DNA of 64,000 nt from Chryseolinea sp. H1M3-3 (GTDB lineage: Bacteria; Bacteroidota; Bacteroidia; Cytophagales; Cyclobacteriaceae), in contig NZ_JARKMY010000001.1 in assembly GCF_029360725.1 (NCBI RefSeq), positions 620,001-684,000 on the forward strand, in the 5' to 3' direction. Below the pieces are notes generated by a model. The model did not search any database. It was not told the DNA's origin and was given only the letters and a program-made list of their open reading frames with translations. Below are positions 6,534 to 16,019 of this stretch, in pieces (position 1 is the first letter of the stretch; the number at the start of each line of letters is the position of its first letter). The translations under genes were made by a program, and so were the position numbers.

Positions 6534-8960
6534 ATGCTTAGACACTACCTCATTATTTCCTGGCGAAATATCCTTCGGAATAGATTTTATACAACTATCC
6601 TGGTAGTTGGATTGGCAATTGGAATGGCTTCATCACTACTGCTCGGAATTTACACATGGAATGAGTTGACCTATGATAACTTTCATGAGAAAAAAGAGCG
6701 GATATATTTGGTAGGTGTGCGGGAGAAAGAAGGAACTCAGGAATCAATCAGTGGCTGGACAACTCCACCTACCGGCCCAGCCCTAAAGGAATATTTTCCG
6801 GAAATTGAGCAGACAGTGCGTTTATGTCTCTGGTTTAATGACGTGCTGGTTAGTAAAGGTGAGAATCAATATTCAGAAGATAACATTGTAGGAGCTGATT
6901 CCTCCATTTTTAAGGTATTCACGATCCCTTTCATTTCCGGCGATCCTAACACCGCACTTAAAGAACCAAACTCTATAGTTATCACGAAAAAAATAGCTGA
7001 AAAATATTTCGGAAGTGAAAATCCATTGGGCCAAATGTTGCACTTCGAACATTTTTTTAATGAATGTAAAGTGACAGGGGTTATTGAGAACCTACCCGAC
7101 AATAGTCATATTCCTATGGATATTCTGCTGTCTTTAAGTTCATTAAAACGAATCAACTTTGATTTTAACCAGTGGGGAAACCATACTTTTACTACGTATG
7201 CACTACTAAACGAAAACAACAGATCAGAAGAGATTGAAAAACAGCTTCCGCAATTCGTTCAGAAAAGTTTAGAGCCTTACCTGTTGGAGCGGTATAAAAA
7301 ATCGTACGACGAAATGTACCAGGCTGGCAATGAATATTCATTATTCCTGATGCCATTAAAAGACGTGCACTTAAGTACTATGCTGTTTGAAAATCGGGAA
7401 GGTAAACGCTCGCTAACCTATGCGTTGGCGGCAATTGGACTGATCATTATAGTTTTAGTAAGTATTAATTATACCAATCTTGCAACCATACTTACTTTCT
7501 CACGGATGAAAGAAGTTGGGATACGAAAGGCTACAGGTAGCAAAAGCAAATCATTGCTAACGCAATTTTTGATCGAATCGATGCTGACCGTTTTTATCGG
7601 ATTATTTATTGCCTTAGCTCTGGTTGAACTTTTATTGCCTGCTTTTAACACTTTAACGGGACAGCATTTGTCCGTTACTTATTCTAGTCCTTGGATGATT
7701 ACAGGACTTTTAAGTTTTGCTATACTGCTTGGCCTTTTGTCTGGAATTTATCCAGCGTACACCTTTGCTTCCTTTAATCCCATAACTGCGTTGAAAGGAA
7801 ACGTGATGATAAAAAATAACAATGGGATTTTTCGAAACATCTTAGTTGTTTTTCAATTTACCATTTGCATTATGATGATTGTGAGTACGCTCGTAGTGTA
7901 CAAGCAATTGAACTTTATGACAAACAAAAGTTTGGGGTTTACGAAGGATCAAATACTGGTCATTAAACGACCCGATGGATTGAAGAAAAATAAAACTGTT
8001 TTTAAAAATGAGCTCATTAAGCATAGTGGAATTGAAAGCGTAAGCTATTCCGAAACAACGCCAGGTAGACACTTTAACGGGCATGGCCAACATTTCGTAG
8101 GAACACCGGAAAACGAATTCCAAACAATTTTTCCCTTAGTTGCTGATGAGGATATTTTAAAAACGTTAGACTTGGAATTAATCGCAGGAAAAGGATTTAA
8201 GGAACAGAAAATCCGATCTGACAAAGCCATCCTGAATGAGGCAGCAGTACGAATGCTTAATTTTAAAAATCCATTAGAGCAGAAAATTGATAAAGGTACG
8301 TTGCGCGCCAGAGAAGTAGATGTTGTGGGTGTGGTAAAAGATTTTCATTTTAAATCATTCCACCATTTAATAGAGCCATTGGTTATTTACTCCATGGACA
8401 TCGAGAAGGATGAGGATCACCGTGCTAGTTTTATTCTTGTGAGGTTGAACGGAAATAATTTTTCTTCAAAACTTAAATATATACAAGATACGTGGAAGAA
8501 GTTTGCGCCTGCTTATCCATTTGAATATTCATTTCTTGACGAAGATTTTAAAAAACAATTCGAGCGAGAAAGAACCATGACGAAGGTGTACACACTTTTT
8601 TCTTTTATCTCAATCACTATCGCCTGCCTTGGTTTACTCGGATTGGCCTCGTTTTTTGCCAACAAGCGGACAAAAGAAATTGGAATTCGAAAAATTGTTG
8701 GAGCATCGTCTCTCAATATAGCCGGATTACTCGCACGCGATTTTGTTAAATGGATCTTTATCGCAATTGCTATTGGCTCGGCAATCTCCTGGTATTTAAT
8801 GAAGCAATGGCTGCAACGCTTCGCATTTCAGACTGAAATCAGCTGGTGGTTATTTCTTCTTGCAGCCGCTTTCGTAATACTCATTGCTCTTGCAACAGTA
8901 AGCTGGCACATGTATAAGGCTGCTGCGCGGAATCCTGTGGAAACATTGCGTTACGAATAA
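6534..8960 (+). CDS. FtsX-type ABC transporter permease (MacB-like, duplicated)
   Basis: 808 residues, the common Bacteroidota 'ABC transporter permease' with two halves. Each half has a transmembrane helix, a periplasmic MacB core domain and an FtsX block of three helices. The first helix is at about 17-40 after the hallmark SWRNILRNRFYT. The first core domain spans roughly 45-280 and the first FtsX block about 290-430, with the cytoplasmic loop RMKEVGIRKATGSK. The second half starts at about 435 (IFRNILVVFQFTICIMMI) and ends with an FtsX block containing KRTKEIGIRKIVGAS. Proteins of this class work by mechanotransmission with a MacB/LolD-like ATPase and commonly export peptides or lipids. 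No matching ATPase is adjacent; the next gene's ATPase belongs to a different transporter class. Confidence 0.88.
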   Translation: MLRHYLIISWRNILRNRFYTTILVVGLAIGMASSLLLGIYTWNELTYDNFHEKKERIYLVGVREKEGTQESISGWTTPPTGPALKEYFPEIEQTVRLCLWFNDVLVSKGENQYSEDNIVGADSSIFKVFTIPFISGDPNTALKEPNSIVITKKIAEKYFGSENPLGQMLHFEHFFNECKVTGVIENLPDNSHIPMDILLSLSSLKRINFDFNQWGNHTFTTYALLNENNRSEEIEKQLPQFVQKSLEPYLLERYKKSYDEMYQAGNEYSLFLMPLKDVHLSTMLFENREGKRSLTYALAAIGLIIIVLVSINYTNLATILTFSRMKEVGIRKATGSKSKSLLTQFLIESMLTVFIGLFIALALVELLLPAFNTLTGQHLSVTYSSPWMITGLLSFAILLGLLSGIYPAYTFASFNPITALKGNVMIKNNNGIFRNILVVFQFTICIMMIVSTLVVYKQLNFMTNKSLGFTKDQILVIKRPDGLKKNKTVFKNELIKHSGIESVSYSETTPGRHFNGHGQHFVGTPENEFQTIFPLVADEDILKTLDLELIAGKGFKEQKIRSDKAILNEAAVRMLNFKNPLEQKIDKGTLRAREVDVVGVVKDFHFKSFHHLIEPLVIYSMDIEKDEDHRASFILVRLNGNNFSSKLKYIQDTWKKFAPAYPFEYSFLDEDFKKQFERERTMTKVYTLFSFISITIACLGLLGLASFFANKRTKEIGIRKIVGASSLNIAGLLARDFVKWIFIAIAIGSAISWYLMKQWLQRFAFQTEISWWLFLLAAAFVILIALATVSWHMYKAAARNPVETLRYE

Positions 8961-8987
8961 GGAAGGGTGGCTTAAAAGTGCTTCAAT

Positions 8988-9021
8988 TCTTGCCACGTTC
9001 CATAAAGTAAAAGTATCTTTG
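8988..9021 (+). promoter_or_regulatory. Candidate promoter for the ABC transporter operon
   Basis: TCTTG (8988-8992) and an exact TAnnTTTG box TATCTTTG (9014-9021) are spaced by 21 bases. The predicted start of transcription, near 9028, falls almost on the first ATG at 9030, which bears on the choice of start codon for the ATPase. Confidence 0.45.
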
Positions 9022-9029
9022 ATTGCAAT

Positions 9030-9836
9030 ATGGATCATAGTGTCCTGCAACTAAATCATATGGATTCAACTGCTTCTGTCATCATAACTCGTAATTTATC
9101 CAAGTCATTTGATAAACCGGTGCTTCATAACATCAATCTCGATATTAAGGCAGGAGAGATCATTGGCTACATCGGCCCTAATGGCGCAGGAAAAAGTACT
9201 ACCATTAAAATACTCACCGGCATTATTCCAGATTATGAGGGTGACGCGACGCTTCTCGGATTTGACATCCGAAAGGATATCATGGAAGTAAAAAAGCGCA
9301 TCGGCTACATCCCAGAAAATGCCGCTTTATATGAAACGTTGACGCCACTAGAATACCTCCATTTTATTGGACAACTTTATAAAATGGAGCGCAATCATGT
9401 AGAAAAAAAAGTGAAGGACCTTCTCAACCTTTTCGATCTAAGCAATTATTCTGAGTCAAGGATGACTACGTTCTCCAAAGGCATGCGCCAGAAAGTACTT
9501 TTAATCGCAGGAATGATTCATAATCCATCTATTTTGTTTCTGGATGAACCGCTCTCGGGTCTGGATGCCAATGCAGTGATACTTGTAAAGGAAATTCTTA
9601 CACAGTTAAAAAGAAGTGGTAAAACTATTTTCTACAGCTCACACTTGATGGATGTCGTAGAAAAAATCTCTGATCGCATTATGATCATCAATAAGGGGGA
9701 ACTGATTGCAAACGGAACTTTTGAAGAGTTAAACTCCCAAGCCAAGGGTTCTCTCGAAAAGATCTTTACGGACCTCACGGGAAACAAAGAGCATGAAAGC
9801 ACCGCCGGGCAATTCATTAATATTTTAGAAAGTTAG
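9030..9836 (+). CDS. ABC transporter ATP-binding protein
   Basis: 268 residues from the ATG at 9030, or 258 from the in-frame ATG at 9060. All ATPase motifs are present (numbering from 9030): Walker A GPNGAGKS at 49-56, Q-loop replaced by GYIPEN near 92-97, signature TFSKGMRQ at about 147-154, Walker B ILFLDEP at 168-174, D-loop SGLDA, and switch His in SSHLMD. The signature FSKGM and the NatA/CcmA-like spacing fit the DRA family of ABC-2 exporters. The ATG at 9060 (MDSTASVIITRNL) is plausible because a promoter-like element would place the transcript start at about 9028. The partner permease starts five bases after the stop. Confidence 0.92.
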   Translation: MDHSVLQLNHMDSTASVIITRNLSKSFDKPVLHNINLDIKAGEIIGYIGPNGAGKSTTIKILTGIIPDYEGDATLLGFDIRKDIMEVKKRIGYIPENAALYETLTPLEYLHFIGQLYKMERNHVEKKVKDLLNLFDLSNYSESRMTTFSKGMRQKVLLIAGMIHNPSILFLDEPLSGLDANAVILVKEILTQLKRSGKTIFYSSHLMDVVEKISDRIMIINKGELIANGTFEELNSQAKGSLEKIFTDLTGNKEHESTAGQFINILES

Positions 9837-9841
9837 TCCAA

Positions 9842-11509
9842 GTGGAAAAGTACTTGTTAAGACTTCTTGACATCTTTGAATGGTTTTTTCGGTCCGTTAA
9901 GATTGATTATGAACAATTACGAGCCATCGTCTCCGCCAAACTTACGATGGACAACAGGCGCCAACTGGTAGGCTACCGTAAGAGAGGAAAAAAAGAACCC
10001 CGAAATACTTTTGGGACAACCCTCTTCTTCTATGCATTGTTTGGCGGATTTGTTGCATTCGCCATGTACAACATTCCCTCCTTCATTTTATCCATGATTG
10101 TCTTCTTCACCTACATTATGGTCATGGTTTCAATGACGCTCATTACCGACTTTTCATCTATCCTTTTAGATACGAGCGACAACACCATTATTCTTCCACG
10201 TCCCGTCGACAGCAGAACGCTATTCGCGGCCCGGTTGACACATATTTTACTTTATTTAGGTCAGCTCGCGCTCGGGTTATCCATCATTCCTGCTATAGTC
10301 GTTATTATTGAGTATGGTGTTTTATTGTTTCTATTTTTCCTGATTGCTGTTGGGCTTTCTATTCTCACATCCGTTGTCTTAACTAACGCATTGTATTTAA
10401 TTATTATGCATTTCGCGAACGAGGAGAAGCTTAAAAGCATCATAAATTACTTTCAGATTATCATGGCCATTTTCATTATGGCCGGTTATCAAATATTGCC
10501 GAGAATGATCGAAAGAATTGACGTTGGCTCTTTCGTATTTAAAATTCAATGGTGGAGTTTCTTACTTCCTCCCGTGTGGATGGCGGGTACGATGGAAGCG
10601 TTTCAATTTCGAATATTTGATCCTGCTCACGTTGGGCTTAACGCTTGTGCACTTCTTTTCCCGCTGTTTGGAATGTATGCCGCAAACAAATACTTATCTC
10701 CTGTCTTCAACAAAAAAATTGCGACTCTTGGCGGCAGTTCGTCTCAAATCGAAAAAAACAAAGTAGAAAACGACAGGATGTTGAGTAGCATTTCGAAATG
10801 GATAACCAACTCGCCGGCAGAACGAGGGACTTTTGATGTGATTTATAAAATCCTTGGCCGAGATAGAAAAATAAAACTAAAAATTTATCCATCATTTGGG
10901 TACATCGCGGTGTTTGGTTTAATCTTTATGCTTCGAAGTCAGGAAGACATCGCAACGACCTGGGCAAATCTTCCCAACACGCAATATCATCTTGTGTTAC
11001 TGTATCTCACGTTTATGGTGCTGCAAGTAGCGCTTTACGAAATACCATACTCAGACGATTTTAAAGCAAGCTGGATCTACTTTTCAGCCCCTTTGAATAG
11101 GCCGGGCGAAATCTTAACGGGTACCCTGAAGGCTATTGGCGTAAGACTATTCTTTCCAAGTTATATTATCATTAGCACGTTCGTCTTATTCGTCTGGGGG
11201 TTTCAAGTTATTGACGACATCGTTATCGGTTTATTCAACAACTTATTAATGCTAATGGTTTTAGCATGGGTGAATAAACGTCATCTTCCGCTTTCTATGG
11301 CACCCGACGTTAAAGCTCAAAGTGGAAATCTTGTGCGAAGTATATTAACATTTCTGCTGATAGCCGCATTGGGGCTGAGTCACTTTTTGCTCACGGTGCT
11401 TACGCAAAAATCAGTTCTCATGCTGACGGTAATACCTATTCAGGCACTCGCACTCTATCTGACATTTCGCACGTATAAAAAGACGACCTGGGATCAGGTT
11501 ACTCTTTAA
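9842..11509 (+). CDS. ABC-2 type transporter membrane subunit
   Basis: 555 residues starting with GTG five bases after the ATPase gene, so the two form an operon. There are at least ten hydrophobic segments in two clusters (about 60-245 and 335-550). They are separated by a hydrophilic stretch near 285-330 (KKIATLGGSSSQIEKNKVENDR), which looks cytoplasmic. The N-terminus has an amphipathic start (LLRLLDIFEWFFRSVKIDYEQLRAIVSAKLTMDNRR), as in YhaP/ABC-2 permeases that couple to NatA-type ATPases. The substrate cannot be read. The last 11 bases overlap the 3' end of the convergent SemiSWEET gene. Confidence 0.8.
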   Translation: MEKYLLRLLDIFEWFFRSVKIDYEQLRAIVSAKLTMDNRRQLVGYRKRGKKEPRNTFGTTLFFYALFGGFVAFAMYNIPSFILSMIVFFTYIMVMVSMTLITDFSSILLDTSDNTIILPRPVDSRTLFAARLTHILLYLGQLALGLSIIPAIVVIIEYGVLLFLFFLIAVGLSILTSVVLTNALYLIIMHFANEEKLKSIINYFQIIMAIFIMAGYQILPRMIERIDVGSFVFKIQWWSFLLPPVWMAGTMEAFQFRIFDPAHVGLNACALLFPLFGMYAANKYLSPVFNKKIATLGGSSSQIEKNKVENDRMLSSISKWITNSPAERGTFDVIYKILGRDRKIKLKIYPSFGYIAVFGLIFMLRSQEDIATTWANLPNTQYHLVLLYLTFMVLQVALYEIPYSDDFKASWIYFSAPLNRPGEILTGTLKAIGVRLFFPSYIIISTFVLFVWGFQVIDDIVIGLFNNLLMLMVLAWVNKRHLPLSMAPDVKAQSGNLVRSILTFLLIAALGLSHFLLTVLTQKSVLMLTVIPIQALALYLTFRTYKKTTWDQVTL

Positions 11510-11756
11510 AACGTAGTTTAAAAAACAAAAGGGTTGTTGCGAGCATCAGGGTTAATAAATTGGCAGCAATAACAGGTATATCGCGCACCAGCAGCCCGTA
11601 TGCCAACCACATGGCTACCCCAAGGCAAAAAAGCGAAAACATCCCCAACGAAAGATCTTTAGCAGAACGCGATTTCCACGTTTTGAGTACTTGGGGGAGA
11701 AATGCAATCGTAGTAAACATCCCAGCGGTAAGACCTAAAATTTGTATCAGATTCAT
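11499..11756 (-). CDS. SemiSWEET-family sugar transporter
   Basis: 85 residues with three transmembrane helices (about 4-22, 34-57 and 63-80), the half-size unit of SWEET proteins. The hallmark Pro-Gln pair is in FLPQVLKTWKSRSAKDLSLGMF (about 19-40), and a tryptophan/asparagine pair typical of the sugar site is at MWLAYG...AANLL. SemiSWEETs act as homodimers moving mono- or disaccharides down their gradient across the inner membrane. Its 3' end overlaps the ABC permease gene on the other strand by 11 bases. A carbohydrate role fits the sugar locus a few kb away, but no direct link is visible. Confidence 0.9.
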   Translation of the reverse strand: MNLIQILGLTAGMFTTIAFLPQVLKTWKSRSAKDLSLGMFSLFCLGVAMWLAYGLLVRDIPVIAANLLTLMLATTLLFFKLRFKE

Positions 11757-11797
11757 ATGTATAATTCAATTCATATATATACATGCTATTGAACATA

Positions 11798-11805
11798 CAA
11801 ACCTA
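11798..11805 (-). promoter_or_regulatory. Candidate -7 box for the SemiSWEET gene
   Basis: On the minus strand this reads TAGGTTTG, an exact TAnnTTTG match, about 42 bases before the ATG. No clear -33 TTTG is seen at the normal distance, so support is partial. Confidence 0.33.
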
Positions 11806-11945
11806 CTAAAACGTTGCGGTGATTTGCGATGAATGTAATTAAATCATCACAATTACCAACTTCAAACGATTGCGTATTCTTCAGACTGAAACTGTTGTAG
11901 CTCTTATGAACACACCACACAACGTCTGGACGGGTACCAGCGTAT

Positions 11946-13403
11946 CTACTTCATTTCGCGCATCAGTTTCCCAAGTGTTTTCAACCCTTCCTCAATCTTC
12001 GGACTCCATGGCTCACCATAGCTAATACGAAAGCAGTTTTCAAAATTGCCTTGCGATGAAAAAATTTGTCCCGGTGCAATACCTATGTTATGTTTTAAAG
12101 CGCGCTTATGGAGCTTATAAGCGTTGATTTTTTTATTCATTTCAATCCACAATGTAAAACCACCCTGCGGCCTTGTGATGCGCGTGTCCTCCGGAAAGTA
12201 TTCGCAAACCGCCTGAATGTATCGAAGGGACTGCGTATGCAATGCCTTACGCAGGTGGCGCAAATGTAATTCGAACCTTCCTTTGCTAAGGAAATCTGCA
12301 ACGGCAGCTTGAGTTAATGTGTTGGTAGAAACAGTATGCATACGTTTTAAACGCAATACTTTTTCTTTAAACTTTCCAGGTATTGTCCAGCCTATCCGGT
12401 AACCCGGAGCCAGCGATTTCGAAAAAGATGCGCAATGTAAAACCATGCCCTTTTTATCATAAGATTTACACGTCTTCGGGCGCGTTTTTCCAAAGTACAA
12501 CTCCCCATAAATATCGTCTTCGATCAGTGGGATTTCTTTTTTGGCCAACATGTCAACCAAATACTTTTTACGATCATCGGGCATGCAACTTCCCAAGGGA
12601 TTGTTGAAATTATTAACAACTAGACATGCCTTAATATCAAACTTTGGTATGGCCTGTGACAAGTAATCGATGTCAATCCCTGTTATGGGGTCCGTTGGAA
12701 TTTCAACTACTTTCAGTCCATGGCTTTCCATTACCTGGAAAAGCGCAAAGTACGTTGGACTTTCCAACGCCACTGCATCGCCTGGTTTTGTTGTCGCTTT
12801 AATGCACAGCGACAACGCCTCGACGCAACCGGCTGTTACAATGATATCATTTTCACTGGGGGTACCGCCCCAATTAAAAGCTTGTCTTGCAATTTGTTTT
12901 CGAAGTAATACGTTTCCCTGGATGTGTTCATAGTGCAGACAACTCGTTGGTGACTGCCTGAGAACATGGGTGACTGCTTTATTCAACTTTGCAATAGGCA
13001 AGAGTTCAAATGCAGGAGCACCCATCGAAAAGTTCAAAAGATTTTTTGAACTAAGATCAACGTACACACTATTGATCATCTCATCTACACTGACAGGGAG
13101 TGCGTCATCCGATGGTTCACTAACCTTCGGCAAATCAAGAATATGCTCCGGTGAATATTTTACATAATATCCAGACTGCGGTCGCGCCTCCACGAGACCT
13201 TTACTTTCCAGCCAATAATAAGCTTGAAAAGCTGTACTCAGGCTTATACCCTGTTCCTTACTCAGCGCCCGAACCGAAAGAAGTTTATCGCCAATTTTAA
13301 GTACCTTCTTTTCAATCAGTGTTTCAATCCGATCGGCCACCTCTATGTATTTGTGGTCAGACTTAAGTAATGTTTCCATAATACGTCCCTGGCTAGATTT
13401 CAT
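11946..13403 (-). CDS. MocR-type transcriptional regulator (GntR HTH fused to aminotransferase)
   Basis: 485 residues. A GntR winged helix is at about 19-85 (YIEVADRIETLIEKKVLKIGDKLLSVRALSKEQGISLSTAFQAYYWLESKGLVEARPQSGYYV). A class I aminotransferase-like domain follows from about 120 to the end. The pyridoxal-phosphate lysine is Lys329 in SFSKSLAPGYRIGW; the cofactor-binding NNFNNPLG (264-271) and EDDIYGEL (295-302) are also present. MocR proteins use PLP or an amino compound as effector; PdxR and GabR are known examples. The gene begins one base after the response-regulator stop codon, so it is co-transcribed with the two-component system. An alternative ATG is at 13379 (METLLKSDHKYIEV). 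Confidence 0.92.
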   Translation of the reverse strand: MKSSQGRIMETLLKSDHKYIEVADRIETLIEKKVLKIGDKLLSVRALSKEQGISLSTAFQAYYWLESKGLVEARPQSGYYVKYSPEHILDLPKVSEPSDDALPVSVDEMINSVYVDLSSKNLLNFSMGAPAFELLPIAKLNKAVTHVLRQSPTSCLHYEHIQGNVLLRKQIARQAFNWGGTPSENDIIVTAGCVEALSLCIKATTKPGDAVALESPTYFALFQVMESHGLKVVEIPTDPITGIDIDYLSQAIPKFDIKACLVVNNFNNPLGSCMPDDRKKYLVDMLAKKEIPLIEDDIYGELYFGKTRPKTCKSYDKKGMVLHCASFSKSLAPGYRIGWTIPGKFKEKVLRLKRMHTVSTNTLTQAAVADFLSKGRFELHLRHLRKALHTQSLRYIQAVCEYFPEDTRITRPQGGFTLWIEMNKKINAYKLHKRALKHNIGIAPGQIFSSQGNFENCFRISYGEPWSPKIEEGLKTLGKLMREMK

Positions 13404-13404
13404 C

Positions 13405-14037
13405 TCACAAGATCTTCATCTCAATAGATTTCCGAATAAGCTCTGCGGTATTATTCACCTTCATTTTCTTCAGCATGTTCACGCGATGAGACTCGACCGT
13501 CCGGGTACCTATCCCAAGTTTATCAGCCACTTGTTTTGTACTTAGTCCCTGCGCTACTAATTCCAGTACTTCTTTTTCCCGAGGTGTTAACTCAGCCACG
13601 GGCGCTTGTTCCGGCCGTACTACAGATTCTGCTAAAATGTTAGTAACAATGGGACTAAAATATTTTCCCCCTTCGTAAACAGCGATGATAGCTTTTTCCA
13701 AATCAAATCGCTCGATGTTTTTTAAGATATAACCATAGACACCAAGTTTAAGGGCTTTAATGATATACTCTCGCTCCTCATGCATGGTGAGTATGACACA
13801 CTTCACATTAGGATAAAGTTTATGGATTTGCTCGATAGCCTCCATGCCATTCATCACTGGCATGTTGATATCCGTAAGGATTATATCGGGTGATAGGCTT
13901 CCAGCAAGTTCAACGAGCTCTTTCCCGTTTTCTGCAATACCGACAAGCTCAAATCTTTCATTTTTAGTAAGCAAAGACCGGAACCCTTCCCGGATGAGCG
14001 GATGATCATCGGCTAATAGTAAACGTATCTTAGTCAT
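13405..14037 (-). CDS. NarL/FixJ-family response regulator
   Basis: 210 residues. The receiver domain spans about 1-120 with acidic pocket Asp10/Asp11, phosphorylation site Asp56 (ILTDINMP), the conserved Thr in ILTMHEE and Lys in YGYILKN. A LuxR-type HTH spans about 148-208 (LTPREKEVLELVAQGLSTKQVADKLGIGTRTVESHRVNMLKKMKV). Phosphorylation by the adjacent kinase would promote dimerisation and DNA binding. It overlaps the kinase gene upstream by 8 bases, and the MocR gene starts one base after it. I infer a three-gene operon 15925-11946 on the minus strand. Confidence 0.96.
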   Translation of the reverse strand: MTKIRLLLADDHPLIREGFRSLLTKNERFELVGIAENGKELVELAGSLSPDIILTDINMPVMNGMEAIEQIHKLYPNVKCVILTMHEEREYIIKALKLGVYGYILKNIERFDLEKAIIAVYEGGKYFSPIVTNILAESVVRPEQAPVAELTPREKEVLELVAQGLSTKQVADKLGIGTRTVESHRVNMLKKMKVNNTAELIRKSIEMKIL

Positions 14038-15925
14038 TTTGTCCTATAGGAATATGAACTTCAATTACTGTCCCTTCGCCTGGTGTTGAGTGTATTTCTG
14101 CGCTGCCATTTAAAAGTTTCGCACGTTCCCGAATATTTTGCAATCCGATGCCAGCTGATCTTTTCGCTTTGGCTTCATCAAATCCTCTTCCATCATCCTC
14201 CAATGCCAAATAAATCTCATCCTCTTTTTCGATTATATGCAAATTTACGGAAGAAGCGCCAGCATATTTCACAATGTTATTTAATCCTTCCTGGGCGATC
14301 CTAAATAACGCTGTGCTGATTTCAAAGTTCATATTGTGATCAGCCTCTTTCACATACGTAAAATCAATCAACAAGTTAGAATATCGTTTCATAGAATCAC
14401 ATAGTCCTCTTAAGCCGGCCTCCAACCCAAAATCTACCAGTGCCTGGGGCATCACGTTGTACGATATCCTCCTTACCTCGGCAATAGTGTCGTTGATCTG
14501 TTTCTTGATTTCTTCTTTTAGGGCGTCGTTGTTTTCCAGCATTTCTACACGCATTCGAATCGCAGTCAGCAACTGCCCTACCCCATCGTGCAGCTCTTTA
14601 ATAATTCTGCTGCGTTCGTTCTCTTGTCCCTCCAATAAAGCGGATGCACGTGACCTGGCGAGTTTGACCTCCCGTTCATTCAAATTTTTCAACTCATCAC
14701 GCATTTGAATAAGCGAAAGGCCGAGCGTATCATATTCGCTTAAAGTAACAAATGATGTATTGAAGTTTCCAGCACCTATCTCCTTTGCAAAGACTGAAGT
14801 ACGTTCCAATCCTGCGATCAACTGATTTATCGCTTCCGCCATTTGACCAACCTCATCTTCAGACTTAACAGAAACGGTGTGCTTCGGAATAATCCCTTTT
14901 GCCAATTGCTTAATGACCGCTCTCAGTTTCATGATCGGCTGAGAAATTGCGTTTGAAAGAAAAAATGTAATTACAGTTGTAACGAAAAGGATAAGAAAAG
15001 TAATTCCAATAAGGTAATACCGAAGCTGGATGATCGGCTGCATCGCTTCCGTCCAGTCAATTTCAGAAATAATTACCCATTTTAAACCTACACCTTCAAT
15101 GGGCCGATAAACACTCAGTACTTTTTTTCCTCGATAGTCAAAGATGATATCAGATCCCGCTGATCCCCCAAAAGACTTTTTTACAGCCTCCGTCTTTACA
15201 ACAATTTCACCAGGCGCCTTATTTGGCCAGAACCTGGATGCTGATCGCAAAGTATAATCTGACCCAACGATGTATGTCTCACCTGTTGTTCCCATACCGG
15301 TATTCTCTGACAGGATTGATTGAACATTGTAAAATTCTTCCTCTACTAACACTACCCCTACACGCTGCTGATTCCGTACAATAGGAACATAGTAAAACAA
15401 TAAAGTGGTTTTGTTAGCCGAAGTGGTATGGGAAGCATCTATTAACTGCATACGGTTTGGTTCGGCATAAATAGCGGAATCGATTTTTCGCAAAACATTC
15501 TCCTGATAAAGGGTACTATCGGTGCTATATAATTGATGATGGTTCAAGTCGAAGATATGGATGTTCTTAAAGTTGTATAACCTGATAATATTTTCCACAT
15601 CATCCATGTCTGTATTGTGAATGGATTTGCCTTTCTCTACGGCCTCCGAAACAGCTGCATATATGTTTAAAAATTTATGTTCAAGTGTTAAAGCTTCGAG
15701 ATTTTTCTGCGACCTTAAGAAATAGTTGGCCACTAATTTTTCCTTCAAAATATTGATGCTGGAAAGTTGATTCAATGTTCGTTGAAGAAGGTTGTCACTC
15801 AAAAGGACGTAAAATATGCTCGCTAAAGAAAAAATCGCGACCAATCCCACAGCAATGTGTGACATGAACAACTTAGTAAACATCTTGAGATTTCTCATGC
15901 AGCAAAATGTAAGGCAAATTGTCAT
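14030..15925 (-). CDS. Membrane sensor histidine kinase (Cache-like, HAMP, HisKA_3)
   Basis: 631 residues. The first transmembrane helix is at about 24-43. A periplasmic sensor of about 260 residues follows, with the double-Cache pattern (FYYVPIVRNQQRVGVVLVEEEF near 177-199, and LSVYRPIEGVGLKWVIISEID near 269-290). The second helix is at about 303-324 and HAMP at about 325-378. A linker leads to a HisKA_3 dimerisation domain with the phosphorylated His446 in IIKELHDGVGQ, then a HATPase domain from about 530 (N box near EGLNNIVKYAG, G boxes DDGRGFD and GIGLQNIRERA). This is the NarX-like class that pairs with NarL regulators such as its overlapping neighbour. In-frame ATGs at 15898 and 15883 are also reasonable starts. 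The ligand is unknown. Confidence 0.93.
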   Translation of the reverse strand: MTICLTFCCMRNLKMFTKLFMSHIAVGLVAIFSLASIFYVLLSDNLLQRTLNQLSSINILKEKLVANYFLRSQKNLEALTLEHKFLNIYAAVSEAVEKGKSIHNTDMDDVENIIRLYNFKNIHIFDLNHHQLYSTDSTLYQENVLRKIDSAIYAEPNRMQLIDASHTTSANKTTLLFYYVPIVRNQQRVGVVLVEEEFYNVQSILSENTGMGTTGETYIVGSDYTLRSASRFWPNKAPGEIVVKTEAVKKSFGGSAGSDIIFDYRGKKVLSVYRPIEGVGLKWVIISEIDWTEAMQPIIQLRYYLIGITFLILFVTTVITFFLSNAISQPIMKLRAVIKQLAKGIIPKHTVSVKSEDEVGQMAEAINQLIAGLERTSVFAKEIGAGNFNTSFVTLSEYDTLGLSLIQMRDELKNLNEREVKLARSRASALLEGQENERSRIIKELHDGVGQLLTAIRMRVEMLENNDALKEEIKKQINDTIAEVRRISYNVMPQALVDFGLEAGLRGLCDSMKRYSNLLIDFTYVKEADHNMNFEISTALFRIAQEGLNNIVKYAGASSVNLHIIEKEDEIYLALEDDGRGFDEAKAKRSAGIGLQNIRERAKLLNGSAEIHSTPGEGTVIEVHIPIGQND

Positions 15926-16019
15926 AAAAATGCTTACAATAAAAGGTAAAGACTCGTTGGAAGCTGCTCTTAAAATGAATTAGTTCTATATCTTTATACC
16001 CCTTAAAACCCAATTAAGC

